From Anaerolineae bacterium (lineage in GTDB: Bacteria; Chloroflexota; Anaerolineae; Promineifilales; Promineifilaceae), in NCBI GenBank assembly GCA_028277515.1, contig JANQGC010000038.1:1-62328 (forward strand): a DNA stretch of 62,328 bases, written 5' to 3'. This document shows positions 8,998-17,553 of this stretch, in pieces. Position numbers and translations under genes: made by a program. Below the pieces are notes generated by a model that was not told where the DNA came from, searched no databases, and was given only the letters and a program-made list of their open reading frames with translations. The number at the start of each line of letters is the position of its first letter. Position 1 is the stretch's first letter.

Positions 8998-9573
8998 ATG
9001 AAAAGAGCATTATTTTCGCTTTCAGACAAATCAGACCTAGAAAATTTCGCGACAAGGCTTGCCCAGTCAGGTTGGCAGCTCATAGCCAGCGGCGGAACGG
9101 CACAAACCATCCGTCAATTAGGCTTAACGGTGCAAGATGTATCCTCCATCACCTCTTTTCCGGAGATATTAGGAGGCCGAGTAAAAACATTACACCCGGT
9201 GATTCATGGTGGCATTTTAGCTCGAGACAGTAAAGAAGATAATTTAGAATTGAAAGAACACAACATTGAGCTTATCGATCTTGTAGTTTGCAATCTTTAC
9301 CCGTTTCATCAGACAGTTTCCCGGAAGGGCGTAACTTTAGAGGAGGCCATTGAACAGATCGACATCGGAGGCGTCACACTGCTCAGAGCCGCAGCGAAAA
9401 ATTTCCATAGAGCGACTGTGGTGTGTGATCCAACTGACTATCAATGGGTGCTCAATAGCCTGGTTCAGAACTCCCTCAGTATAGAAAATAGAAAAAAGTT
9501 AGCCCAAAAAGCCTTTGAACATACCCAAAATTATGACACGGCAATCGTGAAATATTTAAAGGAATTATCGTGA
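8998..9573 (+). CDS. purH: IMP cyclohydrolase (stand-alone N-terminal half of PurH)
   Basis: It catalyses the last step of IMP synthesis, closure of the FAICAR ring. The 191-residue product corresponds to the MGS-fold domain of PurH, with SGGTA (31-35) and GRVKTLHPVIHGG (60-72), and stops where bifunctional PurH continues into the transformylase domain. Its stop overlaps the next start by 4 bases, so the two halves are translationally coupled. The length matches the ATIC cyclohydrolase domain, and no frame error is needed to explain the split because the second gene has its own ribosome-binding site. Confidence 0.9.
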   Translation: MKRALFSLSDKSDLENFATRLAQSGWQLIASGGTAQTIRQLGLTVQDVSSITSFPEILGGRVKTLHPVIHGGILARDSKEDNLELKEHNIELIDLVVCNLYPFHQTVSRKGVTLEEAIEQIDIGGVTLLRAAAKNFHRATVVCDPTDYQWVLNSLVQNSLSIENRKKLAQKAFEHTQNYDTAIVKYLKELS

Positions 9574-10742
9574 GCGACACCCTCGAACTTCGTTATGGGA
9601 TGAACCCCCATCAAAAACCTGCCTGGCTATCCTTTGACGGAGAGCGATCTCCCCTCAAAATTTTAAACGGCAAACCTGGATACATTAATTTACTAGACGC
9701 CTTAAATAGCTGGCAACTGGTTCGAGAATTAAAAATAGCGGTTAACCTGCCTGCTGCCGCGTCCTTCAAACATGTGAGTCCGGCCGGAGCGGCCGTTGCC
9801 GTTCCGCTCAATGAATCGTTAACAAAAAGCTACTTCGTTGAATCCTTGGATTTGTCGCCCCTGGCCACGGCCTATGCGCGAGCCAGAGGGGCTGATCGTA
9901 TTTCCTCATTTGGGGATTGGATTGCCTTAAGTGACCGGGTTGACCTCTCAACGGCCCAACTCATCCGCCGTGAGGTATCAGATGGTGTAATTGCTCCCTC
10001 CTATGAAGCGGACGCTCTCGAAATCTTGCGTCAAAAAAAGAAGGGTAAATATGTTATCATTCAAATGGACCCAGCATACGAACCCAATCCAATTGAAAGC
10101 CGGAATCTATTCGGCCTGACATTAAATCAAAATAGAAATACAACGATTCCCACGATTGAAGATCTAAAAAACGTCGTGACAGAAAATGATACAGTGCCGA
10201 CCGATGCTCAACGAGATATGCTGGTTGCTCTAGTTGCTTTAAAATTTACCCAATCGAATTCCATTGTCTTTGCGATAGACGGCCAACTCATTGGTGTTGG
10301 TGCCGGGCAACAGTCACGCATACATTGCACCCGGCTGGCAGCTTTGAAAGCTGAAACCTGGATTCTTCGCCAACATCCAAAAGTGCTTGATCTCCCATTT
10401 CAAAAAGGCACTCGACGGCCGGCGCGCGATAATGCCATCGATCAATATCTGATTTCAGAACTTTCAAAGGCAGAGGAAGCATATTGGAAGAAAAACTTTT
10501 TCCATATGCCAACCCGGCTAAATGATGAGGAAAAAAGAGAGTGGATAGGCAATTTTAGGGGCGTTACATTAGGATCGGATGCCTTTTTCCCATTTAGAGA
10601 TAGTATTGATCGCGCTGAGAGAATCGGCGTAAATTATGTCGTCCAACCTGGCGGTTCTATGCGTGATGATGGGGTCATCGAAGCCTGTAATGAATATGGT
10701 ATGACGATGATCTTTACTGGTACTCGTTTATTCCATCATTAA
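9570..10742 (+). CDS. purH: AICAR transformylase, ATIC-like (stand-alone C-terminal half of PurH)
   Basis: It transfers a formyl group from 10-formyl-tetrahydrofolate to AICAR, the penultimate step of purine synthesis. The GTG start at 9570 overlaps the upstream stop and has AGGA 6-7 bases before it. The product has 390 residues, the size of residues 200-592 of animal ATIC and longer than typical bacterial PurH C-terminal domains. Catalytic Lys67-His68 sit in 'AAASFKHVSPAGAAV'. 'ARARGADRISSFGDW', 'TQSNSIVFA', 'GAGQQSRIHCTRLA', 'SDAFFPFRD' and a terminal 'RLFHH' all resemble the animal enzyme as I recall it. Confidence 0.92.
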   Translation: MSDTLELRYGMNPHQKPAWLSFDGERSPLKILNGKPGYINLLDALNSWQLVRELKIAVNLPAAASFKHVSPAGAAVAVPLNESLTKSYFVESLDLSPLATAYARARGADRISSFGDWIALSDRVDLSTAQLIRREVSDGVIAPSYEADALEILRQKKKGKYVIIQMDPAYEPNPIESRNLFGLTLNQNRNTTIPTIEDLKNVVTENDTVPTDAQRDMLVALVALKFTQSNSIVFAIDGQLIGVGAGQQSRIHCTRLAALKAETWILRQHPKVLDLPFQKGTRRPARDNAIDQYLISELSKAEEAYWKKNFFHMPTRLNDEEKREWIGNFRGVTLGSDAFFPFRDSIDRAERIGVNYVVQPGGSMRDDGVIEACNEYGMTMIFTGTRLFHH

Positions 10743-10794
10743 TAGAATCCGATTTTTCAGCCGCAACAATTTATTGGGAATAACTTAGCGTCTT

Positions 10795-12027
10795 ATGTTT
10801 GATATTTACGCCCATAAAGATTTTGATAATGTCTACAGGTCCCGGTTTTGGCGGAGAATCGGTGCCTGGTTGGCGGGCAGAAGCAATGAGTTGTTGCCCT
10901 ATGATGAAGTTCGTAAACAACTTCCATTTCAAGGGCAGCGTTATGCCGGTTTGCAAACGGTACCAATAGAAAAGATTGTTGGCAGTGTCGGCCGTTATAG
11001 AGATTTCGACCGCGCCTTTTTACCGACTCAAAAAGAAACGTCTGATCGCTGGGTGAATATCAGTAAAGCCCGGTATGAAGACATCGCCCTTCCAGCTATC
11101 GACGTTTATAAAGTCGGCGATGTATATTTTGTTCGCGATGGCAATCACCGGGTATCTGTTGCCCGCGAACGAAAGCAAGACTATATCGACGCCCATGTCA
11201 CCGAAGTTGTCATTCCTATTCCGTTAACGGCCGAAATGGGTCTCGACGATGTCGTAAGATTAAAAGATTATGCCCAGTTCCTGCAAAAAACAAACTTGCG
11301 CAATCTCTATCCTGATGCTTCACTGGAAACCAGCCGGCCGGAAGCATACGATCGCTTAATCAGCCATATCAATACACACAAGTATTATTTAGGCATTGAA
11401 AGAAATAAATCCGTACCAATTGATGAAGCTGTCTCATCCTGGTATGAAAATGTTTATTTATCACTTGTTCAGATGATTCAGGAGCAAGATTTACCAAAAT
11501 TACTACCCCGTTATACATTGACTGATCTTTACCTTTTTATCAGCGATTACCAATGGATTTTGCTCGAAGATGAACTCGAAAGTGATGAAAACGATGATCT
11601 GGTTCAGAAGTTAGCTGAATTTCATAACGAAAAAGAAGTCAGACAGATACTGAAATATCTGCAAAGAGTCAATTGGATTAGCCAGATTATCCTGGAAAAA
11701 GAAAAGGCAGATTTCCTTGAAAGGACAAATCTGGACGAAATACGGCCCGATATCTCGATCCAATTAAGCTATCCGGGAAAATATGAAAATCTTCTGAATC
11801 ATATTAATGCCCATCATTATTATCTCGGTTTAGCAAGGCAGTCGGATGTCTCATATCAGGAGGCTGTTGCTTCCTTTATCGACACAATTTACCTGCCTTT
11901 GTTGCATCTCATAGATGATCAAAGTGCCATGGAAGATTTTCATGAACGGAGAACCAAAGCCGACCTGGTATTATGGATTTTGGATCACCGGCAGGATTTG
12001 GTAGAAGCACTCAATACCCTGTCCTAA
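10795..12027 (+). CDS. ParB/sulfiredoxin-fold protein with an internal tandem duplication
   Basis: The 410-residue product has a ParB/Srx-like segment at about 55-140 that ends in 'YFVRDGNHRVSVARE' (DGNHR at 115-119), the nucleotide-binding loop signature of that fold. The rest contains two copies of a roughly 95-residue unit, at about 161-257 and 307-402. The first has 'LISHINTHKYYLGIER' and the second 'LLNHINAHHYYLGLAR', each followed by a helical stretch with 'EAV..' and a C-terminal 'DLYLFISDYQ' or 'DLVLWILDHRQ'. No helix-turn-helix or centromere-binding domain is evident, so a chromosome-partition role is doubtful. It follows purH by 52 bases on the same strand. Confidence 0.75.
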   Translation: MFDIYAHKDFDNVYRSRFWRRIGAWLAGRSNELLPYDEVRKQLPFQGQRYAGLQTVPIEKIVGSVGRYRDFDRAFLPTQKETSDRWVNISKARYEDIALPAIDVYKVGDVYFVRDGNHRVSVARERKQDYIDAHVTEVVIPIPLTAEMGLDDVVRLKDYAQFLQKTNLRNLYPDASLETSRPEAYDRLISHINTHKYYLGIERNKSVPIDEAVSSWYENVYLSLVQMIQEQDLPKLLPRYTLTDLYLFISDYQWILLEDELESDENDDLVQKLAEFHNEKEVRQILKYLQRVNWISQIILEKEKADFLERTNLDEIRPDISIQLSYPGKYENLLNHINAHHYYLGLARQSDVSYQEAVASFIDTIYLPLLHLIDDQSAMEDFHERRTKADLVLWILDHRQDLVEALNTLS

Positions 12028-12061
12028 CCGGATAACAGTTCGGCTTAATCCAATCGGGTCG

Positions 12062-12853
12062 TTACTGCTCTCTCGCCGTAAATTCAATCCGCATCCCAAA
12101 TTCATCAGCAACCGTTAAGGTCCGGGCAAAACTGGGTGGTTCAATTCCAAAGTCACTCATCAGCTGCCGGGTTTCGGCCGTCCCGGTCAATGTATCCCCC
12201 TCTAACGCGGCCGACACATCAAATGTCACCGGAATAGACACCTCATGAATGGTTAGATCCCCACTCATATCAAACTGAATCTCTTGTCCTTCAACATAAT
12301 TATCCGGCACCCCGGATACTTCTGTTGCTGTGAATGTTGCCTCAGGGAATTGGTTAAATTGGGGACCCTCATTTAAAATCCAATTATCACGCCTATCCTG
12401 GTCCGTTTTAAATGTTCGCATGTCAACTGTAAACATATTCTCACCGAGCAAGTTACTCATATCATCCGGATTTAATTGGAGTTGGCCTTCAATAACCTGG
12501 GAGCTACCAACAACATCTTTCTCCCCTGCTTCTATTCCTAGCTTACTCAATGCCTCTTCAAAAAACTCTTCATCAACCAAATAGGAGGCGCGTGACTCTT
12601 CAGGCACTAACACAAATGTCCGCATGCCATTTTCTTCATCCGCACTCGATTCGGCATCATTTGTGTTTTCCGGTGATGATGATGCTGGCGCACTATCATC
12701 TTCATTTGTAACTTGAGGTTGGCTATCTTGTTGGGCCACTTCATCCTGAGCCGAACTTTCGGCTTGTTCTACTTCTTGACCGGAACAAGCAATTAGTAAA
12801 AAAATCATAATGAATATTGCAAATAACGATATATTTTTTTTGTTTGTTATCAT
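12062..12853 (-). CDS. YceI-family lipoprotein
   Basis: The 263-residue product has a lipoprotein signal (membrane segment about 8-22, lipobox LLIA then Cys) and a low-complexity Ser/Glu/Asp spacer. A YceI-like lipocalin-fold domain runs from about residue 77 to the end. Family hallmarks are visible: the 'FTVDMRTFKTDQDRRDNWI' stretch, 'FPEATFTATEV', 'GDLTIHEVSIPVTFDV' and 'FGIEPPSF'. YceI proteins bind isoprenoid or amphiphilic ligands in a beta barrel; the ligand here is unknown. It lies 20 bases downstream of the membrane phosphotransferase-like gene on the same strand and is probably co-transcribed. Confidence 0.88.
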   Translation of the reverse strand: MITNKKNISLFAIFIMIFLLIACSGQEVEQAESSAQDEVAQQDSQPQVTNEDDSAPASSSPENTNDAESSADEENGMRTFVLVPEESRASYLVDEEFFEEALSKLGIEAGEKDVVGSSQVIEGQLQLNPDDMSNLLGENMFTVDMRTFKTDQDRRDNWILNEGPQFNQFPEATFTATEVSGVPDNYVEGQEIQFDMSGDLTIHEVSIPVTFDVSAALEGDTLTGTAETRQLMSDFGIEPPSFARTLTVADEFGMRIEFTAREQ

Positions 12854-12873
12854 TCTTCATACTCCCAAACTAT

Positions 12874-14682
12874 TTATTCTAAATCTAATTGAACCCCATT
12901 TGGTAAATAAGGGGAAATCACGTTAATGCCCACCCCATAATGTTGCAAAAAAATTTGCATAAAAAGTGAATAAAATCCTTCATGTTTAATCGCCGCTTCA
13001 ATTTCATGCACTTCTAAACCGCTATCAAAGCCGTATTCTGTAAATGCTCGGATGAAGTCTTTATCTTTGCTGATTACGTGAACCGGTGTCTCAAACCCAT
13101 CATCACGTCTTGTAACATATCCTGGTTGATGATCGCCAATTAAAATAAAAATGTCATCCGTTTCAGCTTCATTAATAATAAAATTGGTTAAAAATTCGAT
13201 TTCATATGAAATAGCTTCAAAATAATTTTCTTGCTTTTCACCACGTGACAGGTCATCATCCTCAAAAATATCAACAACAGCGTTTCCATCATTTAAGGTT
13301 CGCCAATCTTGGACAACTTGTGGCACCTTTGTCCAGGGATAGTGGGAATTTTGCGTAATGAGAAAGAGGAAAAAAGGTTGCCCCGACTCCTTAATAATCA
13401 TATCCCGCGTTGCACTTAATGTGAATTGATCGGGTGGAGATGGTCCCCAGCCATAATGCTTACCCTCGTACTGCAAATCTCGATACCTTATCCATTTATC
13501 TACCCCAAAAAAATCCACATATTTTTTCCATTCTTGATCATCCATTTCTACTGCTAATGAGGTTGACCGAATATATTGATAGCCAAGTTTTTGCATGGTA
13601 GAACCAAAATCGGATTTTTCCTTAGCCTGGTAATTTTCAAGCATGGATAAGTACTGTGGGTGGTTGTCTACACGAAAACCAAATAACAAGCTGGTATAGG
13701 CCAGCCAGGAACCCCCACCCCAGGTCGGTGATTCACTTAAAGTCGAAGATACATACCAGCCGGATGTTGTCAATTGTCCTTCTTTTTCCTGCAACAGAGA
13801 TAGGTATTTATCCAGGAACGCATCTCGTTTATAAAGTATGCTGCCATATGACTCAACAAATATTAAATAAATATTGGGAGATTTTATCAACGTATGGGCG
13901 TCATAGTCATAACTGTTTTCAAGTTGGAACGTTTCTAACGCATCAACTTTCTTTGAAAGTGCAATGGAGTTAGTAAGATTATTTTTCGCCTTCATCGAAA
14001 AACTGTGCACAACGCTCTTGGGGCTTACCATCAAATTTCGATTAAACATCAAGGCCTGCAGCACAAATGCCAACAGTATAATAAGTATCGTTTTTGACCA
14101 GGTATTCAATCCAATTGATGGAAGTTGGATCAAGATTCGGATCAAAGTGCTTACCATTCCAAACCAGGCCAAAATAGCAACAATATATATAAAAATGCGC
14201 AGCCATGAGATTTGAAGATGGTCAACTAGAAAACCCAGGCCGTCAATAAATAATTGATAATGCGCATAAAATACGGCATCCACCTGATAGAAAAATAAAC
14301 TCAAGCTTTCATATACTTCATAAGCAAAAGCCAAAAAGAATAAAACGGTTGTAAGTATGAGTAATATTTTCTTTAACCAACGATTTTTGTGAATAGGTAA
14401 AAATACCCATAGCGATATCAGAAAAATAAATTCAGCGCTCACCCTAAACAGATCGAGATTGTTTCTCCAAACCAATAATTCAGGAACGGTTTCTAATATC
14501 CCTTGCTCTCCCAATATTGGCTTTGGCAGAAATGTGCTTGATTCCAGGTTTAATAAAAAAGTGGGCAGAAAGATCAGCGAATTTATGATTGAAAAGATAA
14601 ACCAGAAAAAGAAATTGGGATGCTTACTTAAAATTGAATCTTTTAAATGGTTCTGCCTGATCCTATTTATCGTCCCAATCAC
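12874..14682 (-). CDS. Membrane sulfatase/LTA-synthase-like phosphotransferase
   Basis: The 602-residue product starts at a GTG (14682). Five hydrophobic segments in the first 220 residues are followed by an extracellular alkaline-phosphatase-superfamily domain (about 265-590). 'SPNIYLIFVESYGS' supplies the first metal-binding acidic residue and 'ILIGDHQPGYV' the Asp-His pair, as in LtaS and phosphoethanolamine transferases. The nucleophile region reads 'ESPTWGGGSWLAYTSLLFG', and the exact nucleophile is uncertain. It probably modifies an envelope polymer or lipid. The partner YceI-like lipoprotein is directly downstream. Confidence 0.8.
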   Translation of the reverse strand: MIGTINRIRQNHLKDSILSKHPNFFFWFIFSIINSLIFLPTFLLNLESSTFLPKPILGEQGILETVPELLVWRNNLDLFRVSAEFIFLISLWVFLPIHKNRWLKKILLILTTVLFFLAFAYEVYESLSLFFYQVDAVFYAHYQLFIDGLGFLVDHLQISWLRIFIYIVAILAWFGMVSTLIRILIQLPSIGLNTWSKTILIILLAFVLQALMFNRNLMVSPKSVVHSFSMKAKNNLTNSIALSKKVDALETFQLENSYDYDAHTLIKSPNIYLIFVESYGSILYKRDAFLDKYLSLLQEKEGQLTTSGWYVSSTLSESPTWGGGSWLAYTSLLFGFRVDNHPQYLSMLENYQAKEKSDFGSTMQKLGYQYIRSTSLAVEMDDQEWKKYVDFFGVDKWIRYRDLQYEGKHYGWGPSPPDQFTLSATRDMIIKESGQPFFLFLITQNSHYPWTKVPQVVQDWRTLNDGNAVVDIFEDDDLSRGEKQENYFEAISYEIEFLTNFIINEAETDDIFILIGDHQPGYVTRRDDGFETPVHVISKDKDFIRAFTEYGFDSGLEVHEIEAAIKHEGFYSLFMQIFLQHYGVGINVISPYLPNGVQLDLE

Positions 14683-14743
14683 TCTGTCGGCACCTACATT
14701 TTGATATATTAGTAACCATATACCACTTTAAAATTAATCAGAA

Positions 14744-14757
14744 TCACAAAATTGTGA
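14744..14757. promoter_or_regulatory. Short inverted repeat upstream of the LtaS-like gene
   Basis: TCACAA and TTGTGA flank an AA centre, about 60 bases before the GTG start at 14682. It resembles a small regulator-binding site. It could be chance in this AT-rich 246-base gap, which shows nothing else apart from the promoter at 14892-14921. Confidence 0.25.
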
Positions 14758-14891
14758 CCTTCAGCTTAAATAATGAATAATAATTATGGTTCCCATGAAT
14801 TGGCAAGGTTGTTGAGTGCCTCCTCATCAATGTTGAACCTATATCCTACAAGAGCGATAAACAATAACATTGAACACGCAGAAATGAAAAG

Positions 14892-14921
14892 TTGACCAAA
14901 TTTCTATATTTAAGCTAGACT
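14892..14921 (+). promoter_or_regulatory. Promoter abutting the small membrane protein gene
   Basis: TTGACC (14892-14897), an 18-base spacer and TAGACT (14916-14921). The predicted start site falls at about the GTG start codon (14929), so the message may be leaderless. Confidence 0.35.
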
Positions 14922-14928
14922 TCCCCTT

Positions 14929-15126
14929 GTGATAACTAAACGACAATTAGGATATATTTTTATAATCATCAGTCTTACTGCAATTGTTGGCTCATTCATT
15001 TTCGATCTACTTGGCGGGGGCCAGTTTCAAGGTATCGGTCCTTCACAAAGATTAGGTTTAGGGGCTGCAATCCTTCTATTTTTGATTGGCCTCTCTTTGA
15101 TTCCATTAGGAGACCGGCCGGCTTGA
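14929..15126 (+). CDS. Small two-helix membrane protein
   Basis: The 65-residue product from a GTG has two membrane segments (about 8-26 and 44-60) joined by a short glycine-rich loop. No family is recognised. Its stop overlaps the start of the following GT-C glycosyltransferase by 4 bases, and the downstream ribosome-binding site lies within its coding sequence, so the two are coupled. Overlap with a convincing gene is the main reason to accept it. Confidence 0.6.
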   Translation: MITKRQLGYIFIIISLTAIVGSFIFDLLGGGQFQGIGPSQRLGLGAAILLFLIGLSLIPLGDRPA

Positions 15127-16766
15127 TTTCCTCGATGAATGCCACATTAGCAAATAAACGGTGGGAAGAGCTTGCGACTTGGATTGCAAGAGTTCTGATC
15201 GGTATAGCATTAGCAGCTTTTGTAGGCTATTTTCTCATATATGCCTTCTATGCCTGGCGGCTTTTTCAATTTCCTTTTGACTATGATCAGGGGGAAGGCT
15301 TTGAGTTAATGGACACCTTACTTTTTAGTCAAGGGGAATGGCCATACCGTGATAATAATAGCTATCCTTTCTATTCATCCAATTATCCACCTTTATTTCA
15401 TGTCGTGACTGTCCCGTTGGTTTGGATATTCGGTCCTCAATATTGGACCGGAAGATTGGTGTCCTTCATCGGGACGCTTATCACGGCCGCAGCCATTGGA
15501 TTTGCCGTCCACCGTTCGGGAAAACGATGGTGGCTTTCCTTACTCTCAGGGCTGGCTTTCATAGCTTCCAATTATGTTTACCATGTAGGTCCATTGTTTC
15601 GCCAACACATGTTCATGGTCATGTTTGAAACATTGGCAGTTGTCCTTATGGTCGTTACGATTGATAAGGAGGAAGCAGACGGACAAAAACGGCCGTGGCA
15701 TATACTGATTGTCATGCTTCTCCTTCTATGCGCGGGCTACACGAAGCAACTTGCTTACGCAACCGTAGCTGCTGTATTCATCTTCTTCTTCCTGCGCCAA
15801 ACCTGGCGGGCTGTCTTATGGGCCATTCCTTTTGTTATCATTACGCTCCTCATCTTTTTTTGGATTGATTTTTCAACCAACGGTATGTGGTTGTTAAACA
15901 CGGTAACGGCTAATATAAATCCATTTATACCAGGCCAGGCTGAAGGCCTCTTCCGCCAATGGTTCCGCCTTCACCCGGTCATTACGGTGATCGCAGCTAT
16001 CTATTCTATTTATCAACTCTATTTTTCCCGGTTGTCGCTATACGCAATTTGGTTTGTTGTAGCTGTCGTCAACAGTATCACCGCCGGGAAATGGGGAGCA
16101 GGTGAATCATATTTTGCCACTGCCATTGCAGCAAGCTGTATCTTAACAGGTCTCGCCTGTGCAAAATTGTTGGATTGGGCGGAAATTCGTCAATCGGGTT
16201 GGCGTGTGGCAACTATGATTTTAATCCCCATACTTTTCCTTTTTCAGGCAAATCAGATGTTTCATATGCCGACACATACCCCCACTCTCGCTGCTATCGC
16301 TCAAGTTTTAGGCCGGGATGCTGAGGTGATGATTGCTCCGCAGACTTCTTGTTCTGCCCCTCAAGATCCCCAAGTGATTGCTTATGTGGATGATGCCGGC
16401 GTCTCCTTATTAGGTCGACCTCCAAATGAAGCAGATACAGAAGCAGGCATTATGATCACCAGGCTCATAGAAGAAGGCGAAACGGCCGCATTTAGTGAAG
16501 AAGCGGGGTTTAATCTCTATCTTGGAAGAGATGTGATAACAAACCCAACCCAACTGCTGAATCTCTATAACAATGGAGCCGTGGATCTTTCTGAAATGCT
16601 GCAAATGCTGGACGAACAGGCGTTTGATACCGTTATTCTTCGTGCCCAATTTTATCCCCCACCCGTTTTAGAAATGATTGGCCAGAGATATGAAACGACA
16701 GACTTAGTCCAAATGAATGGATTTGTTTACTGCATCATGCGCCCTCGCGTAAATATCCCCGGCTGA
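15123..16766 (+). CDS. GT-C family integral-membrane glycosyltransferase (GT39/ArnT-like)
   Basis: The 547-residue product has about ten hydrophobic segments. The TTG at 15123 is preferred because AGGAGA lies 9 bases upstream; an ATG at 15135 is the alternative. The first external loop carries acidic residues in 'FDYDQGEGFEL' (Asp53, Asp55, Glu58), the position of the catalytic Asp/Glu of polyprenyl-phosphate-dependent GT-C enzymes. A soluble domain of about 130 residues is at the C terminus. It probably transfers a sugar from a lipid-phosphate donor outside the membrane. It is upstream of ddaH on the same strand (14-base gap). Confidence 0.75.
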   Translation: MISSMNATLANKRWEELATWIARVLIGIALAAFVGYFLIYAFYAWRLFQFPFDYDQGEGFELMDTLLFSQGEWPYRDNNSYPFYSSNYPPLFHVVTVPLVWIFGPQYWTGRLVSFIGTLITAAAIGFAVHRSGKRWWLSLLSGLAFIASNYVYHVGPLFRQHMFMVMFETLAVVLMVVTIDKEEADGQKRPWHILIVMLLLLCAGYTKQLAYATVAAVFIFFFLRQTWRAVLWAIPFVIITLLIFFWIDFSTNGMWLLNTVTANINPFIPGQAEGLFRQWFRLHPVITVIAAIYSIYQLYFSRLSLYAIWFVVAVVNSITAGKWGAGESYFATAIAASCILTGLACAKLLDWAEIRQSGWRVATMILIPILFLFQANQMFHMPTHTPTLAAIAQVLGRDAEVMIAPQTSCSAPQDPQVIAYVDDAGVSLLGRPPNEADTEAGIMITRLIEEGETAAFSEEAGFNLYLGRDVITNPTQLLNLYNNGAVDLSEMLQMLDEQAFDTVILRAQFYPPPVLEMIGQRYETTDLVQMNGFVYCIMRPRVNIPG

Positions 16767-16780
16767 GGAATAAATAGTCA

Positions 16781-17542
16781 ATGAATTTCACAACTGCCAT
16801 TACCAGGAAGCCGGGCCTCACCTTCGCCGCAGGTTTGACAACCGTTTCCAATGCGAAGCCACGTTATGATCGGATCATGAGGCAGCATGAAGCATATATC
16901 AACGTGCTTAACGAGTTAGATCTTAATACAATCATCCTTGAACCGCTGGAAGCATATCCGGATGCTTATTTCGTGGAAGATGTTGCCGTCGTTACACGAA
17001 AAAAAGCGATCGTTACCCGGCCAGGCGCCTTGTCAAGAAGGGGGGAAACAGATTTTATCACATCAGTTCTTAAAAATTTCCGTGACCTTGCTCACATTCA
17101 ATCGCCCGGCACATTGGATGGAGGGGATGTACTAATAGTCGATGACCACTGTTTTATCGGAATTTCACAGCGAACCAATGAATCAGGCGCTAAGCAGCTT
17201 GGCGCTATTTTAGAGGAAGAAGGAATCAAATGGACGCCCATTCATGTCAAGGGAGGCCTGCATTTAAAGAGCGACGTCAATTATATTGGTCGATCAACAT
17301 TATTGCTGACGAAAAAAATGGCCGACTGGGACGAATTTAAGCCATACGAACAAATTATTGTTGATGAAAATGAGACTTATGCTGCTAACTCTTTATTGGT
17401 TAACGGCCAAGTGTTAACGCCTGCCGGGTTTCCCAACACCAAAGCGAAATTATTGCAAGGGGGATTCGACCTCATTGAATTGGAAACAAGTGAAATACAA
17501 AAAATGGACGGCGGGCTTACCTGTATGTCCTTACGAATATAA
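16781..17542 (+). CDS. ddaH: Dimethylarginine dimethylaminohydrolase-like amidinohydrolase
   Basis: This family hydrolyses N-methylated arginines to citrulline and methylamines. The 253-residue product has the pentein fold signature. 'AYFVEDVAVV' (62-71) gives substrate-binding acidic residues, 'LDGGDVL' is conserved, His161 is in 'GGLHLKSD', and the catalytic Cys248 is near the C terminus in 'GGLTCMSLR'. This arrangement is that of DDAH rather than of arginine deiminase, which is longer. It lies between the GT-C gene and scpA with short gaps, probably one transcript, though no functional link is evident. Confidence 0.88.
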   Translation: MNFTTAITRKPGLTFAAGLTTVSNAKPRYDRIMRQHEAYINVLNELDLNTIILEPLEAYPDAYFVEDVAVVTRKKAIVTRPGALSRRGETDFITSVLKNFRDLAHIQSPGTLDGGDVLIVDDHCFIGISQRTNESGAKQLGAILEEEGIKWTPIHVKGGLHLKSDVNYIGRSTLLLTKKMADWDEFKPYEQIIVDENETYAANSLLVNGQVLTPAGFPNTKAKLLQGGFDLIELETSEIQKMDGGLTCMSLRI

Positions 17543-17553
17543 AAGACCCTGAC

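Noticed and set aside
9540..9600. Sequencing frameshift splitting purH
   Set aside because: The first gene ends at the natural domain border, the second has its own start and ribosome-binding site, and both halves are full length.
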